From: Gammaproteobacteria bacterium
Lineage (GTDB): Bacteria > Pseudomonadota > Gammaproteobacteria > SZUA-229
Direction: 5' to 3'
Length of the DNA stretch: 13,637 nt
NCBI GenBank assembly: GCA_026197015.1
Contig: JAPHRB010000135.1
Span: 1 to 13,637, forward strand
The notes beneath the pieces were generated by a model. The model was given only the letters and a program-made list of their open reading frames with translations, was not told where the DNA came from and did no database searches. Position numbers and translations under genes: made by a program. The number at the start of each line of letters is the position of its first letter. The stretch's first letter is position 1. Positions 12,029 to 13,637 of this stretch are shown here, in pieces.

Positions 12029-13239
12029 TTCGTGATCCTCTCTGGTACAGGTTTCGTTTTTTCGTTCTTAGATGTGAAGTACAGCGCAATAAAGAAGCCA
12101 AAGTAGATAGCACTAAATATTTGTGCCAGCATAGTTAATACAGGTGTCGCAGGCTGCATACCTAACCAGCCTAATGCGATAAATGAAATCACAAATAAAA
12201 CCAGTAATACTTTAAAGCTAGCACCACGGTATCGAATAGATTTCACTTTACACTGATCAATCCAGGGCAACAGGAATAACACGACGATTGATAGTCCCAT
12301 AAATATAACGCCTGTTAACTTATGAGGTACCGCTCGTAAAATTGCGTAGAACGGTGTGAAATACCAAACCGGTGCAATATGCGCAGGTGTTTTCAATGGA
12401 TCAGAAGGAATAAAGTTAGCGTGCTCTAATAAGTAACCGCCACCTTCCGGTGCAAAGAAAAGAACCAGACTAAAGAACATCAAAAACACAATGACGCCCA
12501 CTATATCTTTAACAGAATAGTAAGGATGGAACGGGATACCGTCTAAAGGAATACCATTTTCATCTTTATGTTTCTTAATTTCTACACCTTCAGGATTATT
12601 TGAACCCACTTCATGCAATGCAATGATGTGCGCCACAACCAGACCTAACAAGACGATTGGTAATGCGATAACGTGTAATGCAAAGAAACGATTTAACGTA
12701 GCATCGGATATAACGAAGTCACCACGAATCCACAGCGTTAATGGCTCACCAATAATAGGTAAGGCACCAAACAATGAAATAATTACCTGCGCACCCCAGA
12801 AAGACATCTGACCCCAGGGTAACAGGTAACCCATGAATGCTTCAGCCATCAATGCAAGGTAGATGAACATACCGAAAAGCCACACTAATTCACGAGGTTT
12901 CTTAAATGAGCCGTACATCAAACCACGGAACATATGTAAGTAAACCACAACGAAGAAGGCCGTTGCACCCGTAGAGTGGATGTAACGAATTAACCAGCCG
13001 TAAGGTACATCACGCATGATGTATTCTACAGAAGCAAACGCCATAGCGCCGTCTGGCTTGTAATGCATTGTTAGAAAAATACCCGATACAATCTGGATAA
13101 CTAATACTAATAATGCAAGTGAACCGAAAAAGTACCAAAAGTTAAAGTTTTTTGGTGCATAGTATTCAGCAAGATGCTCATTCCACATTTTTGTGGCCGG
13201 GAAGCGATCATCAACCCAGGTCATTAAACTTTTAAACAT
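12025..13239 (-). CDS. petB: Cytochrome b, quinol-oxidising subunit of the bc1 complex
   Basis: This is the membrane core of the bc1 complex, carrying two b hemes and the Qo and Qi quinone sites. The 404-residue protein has eight predicted membrane helices. Axial histidines for the two hemes are His88 and His102 (RYIHSTGA, VYLHMFRG), and His189 and His204 (FFALHVIALP, VVAHIIALHE). Other signatures are GYLLPWGQMSFWGAQVI (helix C, cd region), DFVISDATLNRFF and the Qo-site segment HIAPVWYFTPFYAILR. The usual Qo PEWY motif reads PVWY here (290-293), replacing the conserved glutamate. The start overlaps the petA stop as TAATG with a strong GGGGGAG upstream, and the end overlaps petC by 4 nt, indicating translational coupling. 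Confidence 0.98.
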   Translation of the reverse strand: MFKSLMTWVDDRFPATKMWNEHLAEYYAPKNFNFWYFFGSLALLVLVIQIVSGIFLTMHYKPDGAMAFASVEYIMRDVPYGWLIRYIHSTGATAFFVVVYLHMFRGLMYGSFKKPRELVWLFGMFIYLALMAEAFMGYLLPWGQMSFWGAQVIISLFGALPIIGEPLTLWIRGDFVISDATLNRFFALHVIALPIVLLGLVVAHIIALHEVGSNNPEGVEIKKHKDENGIPLDGIPFHPYYSVKDIVGVIVFLMFFSLVLFFAPEGGGYLLEHANFIPSDPLKTPAHIAPVWYFTPFYAILRAVPHKLTGVIFMGLSIVVLFLLPWIDQCKVKSIRYRGASFKVLLVLFVISFIALGWLGMQPATPVLTMLAQIFSAIYFGFFIALYFTSKNEKTKPVPERITK

Positions 13240-13637
13240 TATGCCGCTCCCCCATCTTCACCAATCAGAATTGTACGCTCACTCTTGTAGAAGTGAGGCG
13301 GTATTTCAAGATTAAGTGGAGCCGGCACGCCTGAATAAACACGACCTGCCAGATCAAATTTAGAACCGTGACATGGGCAGAAGAAACCGCCTTTCCAGTC
13401 AGCACCACCTAAATCAGCCGCGCCCATTTCAGGACGGTAAGTTGGAGAACAACCCAGGTGAGTACAAATTCCAACCATAACAGCAACATTAGCTTTAATT
13501 GAACGTGTTGCATTCTGAGCATAAGTTGGCTGCTGATCATTCTCAGATGCAGGGTCTCGAAGCGCATCATCTAATGTAGGCAGGTCACTCAAGTTTTGCT
13601 CGGTACGTTTGATTATCCATACTGGCTTACCACGCCA
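13239..13637 (-). CDS. petA: Rieske [2Fe-2S] protein of the bc1 complex, C-terminal part, cut by the window edge
   Basis: The Rieske protein takes the first electron from quinol at the Qo site and passes it to cytochrome c1. Only the last 132 residues are in the window. The frame stays open to the right edge (WRGKPVWIIKRTEQNLSDL), so the twin-arginine signal and membrane anchor lie beyond it, and an apparent TTG start at 13592 is internal. The cluster-binding loops are complete: CTHLGC and CPCHGSKFD give two Cys and two His ligands. The segment 'GRVYSGVPAPLNLEIPPHF' is typical of the family. An insertion MGAADLGGADWKGG between the loops is common in proteobacterial PetA. It is the first gene of petABC. 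Confidence 0.97.
   Translation of the reverse strand, partial: WRGKPVWIIKRTEQNLSDLPTLDDALRDPASENDQQPTYAQNATRSIKANVAVMVGICTHLGCSPTYRPEMGAADLGGADWKGGFFCPCHGSKFDLAGRVYSGVPAPLNLEIPPHFYKSERTILIGEDGGAA

Noticed and set aside
13239..13592. Rieske protein as a complete 117-residue gene starting at TTG 13592
   Set aside because: The frame continues open to the window edge with PetA-like residues, and the signal/anchor region is missing, so the gene is simply cut by the window.

Overview
The window is chromosomal DNA from an AT-rich gammaproteobacterium. The evidence is the conserved block rsmI / lpoA-yraN-diaA, with an LpoA-type outer-membrane lipoprotein, and the petABC-sspA-sspB string, both typical of Gammaproteobacteria. 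A quinone-sensing RegB/RegA (PrrB/PrrA) pair and a complete bc1 locus indicate a respiratory, redox-regulated metabolism. I cannot name the genus.

Left part (1-2397, minus strand): the 5' half of the RNase P RNA gene runs off the left edge. Upstream of it, on the same strand, lie three separate paralogues of one small TPR-like protein family (263-736, 868-1335, 1492-1971). They share a CC pair near the N-terminus, a central CR..A/DGD...NLA block and a basic 'PFL(P/S)R' tail. A rho-independent terminator separates the third copy from the second. A 426-bp AT-rich gap follows, with short repeats and no recognisable gene.

Middle part (2398-7576): rsmI (16S rRNA 2'-O-methyltransferase) is divergent from a plus-strand run of lpoA (activator of the penicillin-binding protein PBP1A), yraN (nuclease-fold protein, TTG start inside lpoA), diaA (SIS-domain DnaA-interacting protein) and a GlcD/D-lactate-dehydrogenase-type FAD oxidoreductase. 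The 660-bp intergenic stretch 7577-8236 holds two strong hairpins, a C8 tract, a segment that looks like a repeat or decayed element, and inverted repeats in front of regB. One of those, GCGACATTCTGTCGC read on the minus strand, matches the published RegR/RegA box consensus as I recall it, suggesting autoregulation.

Right part (8237-13637): regB-regA overlap by 11 nt on the plus strand and meet the minus-strand locus petA-petB-petC-sspA-sspB tail to tail with a 3-bp gap. petA is cut by the right edge. The petC-sspA spacer carries two oppositely oriented clusters of heptanucleotide repeats. One of them supplies the -35/-10 spacer of a good candidate sspA promoter.

I see no CRISPR array, no intact insertion sequence, no tRNA and no defence system. 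The items most worth a second look are the TPR-like paralogue cluster, the RegA-type box, the heptamer-built promoter and the hairpin-rich spacer upstream of regB.
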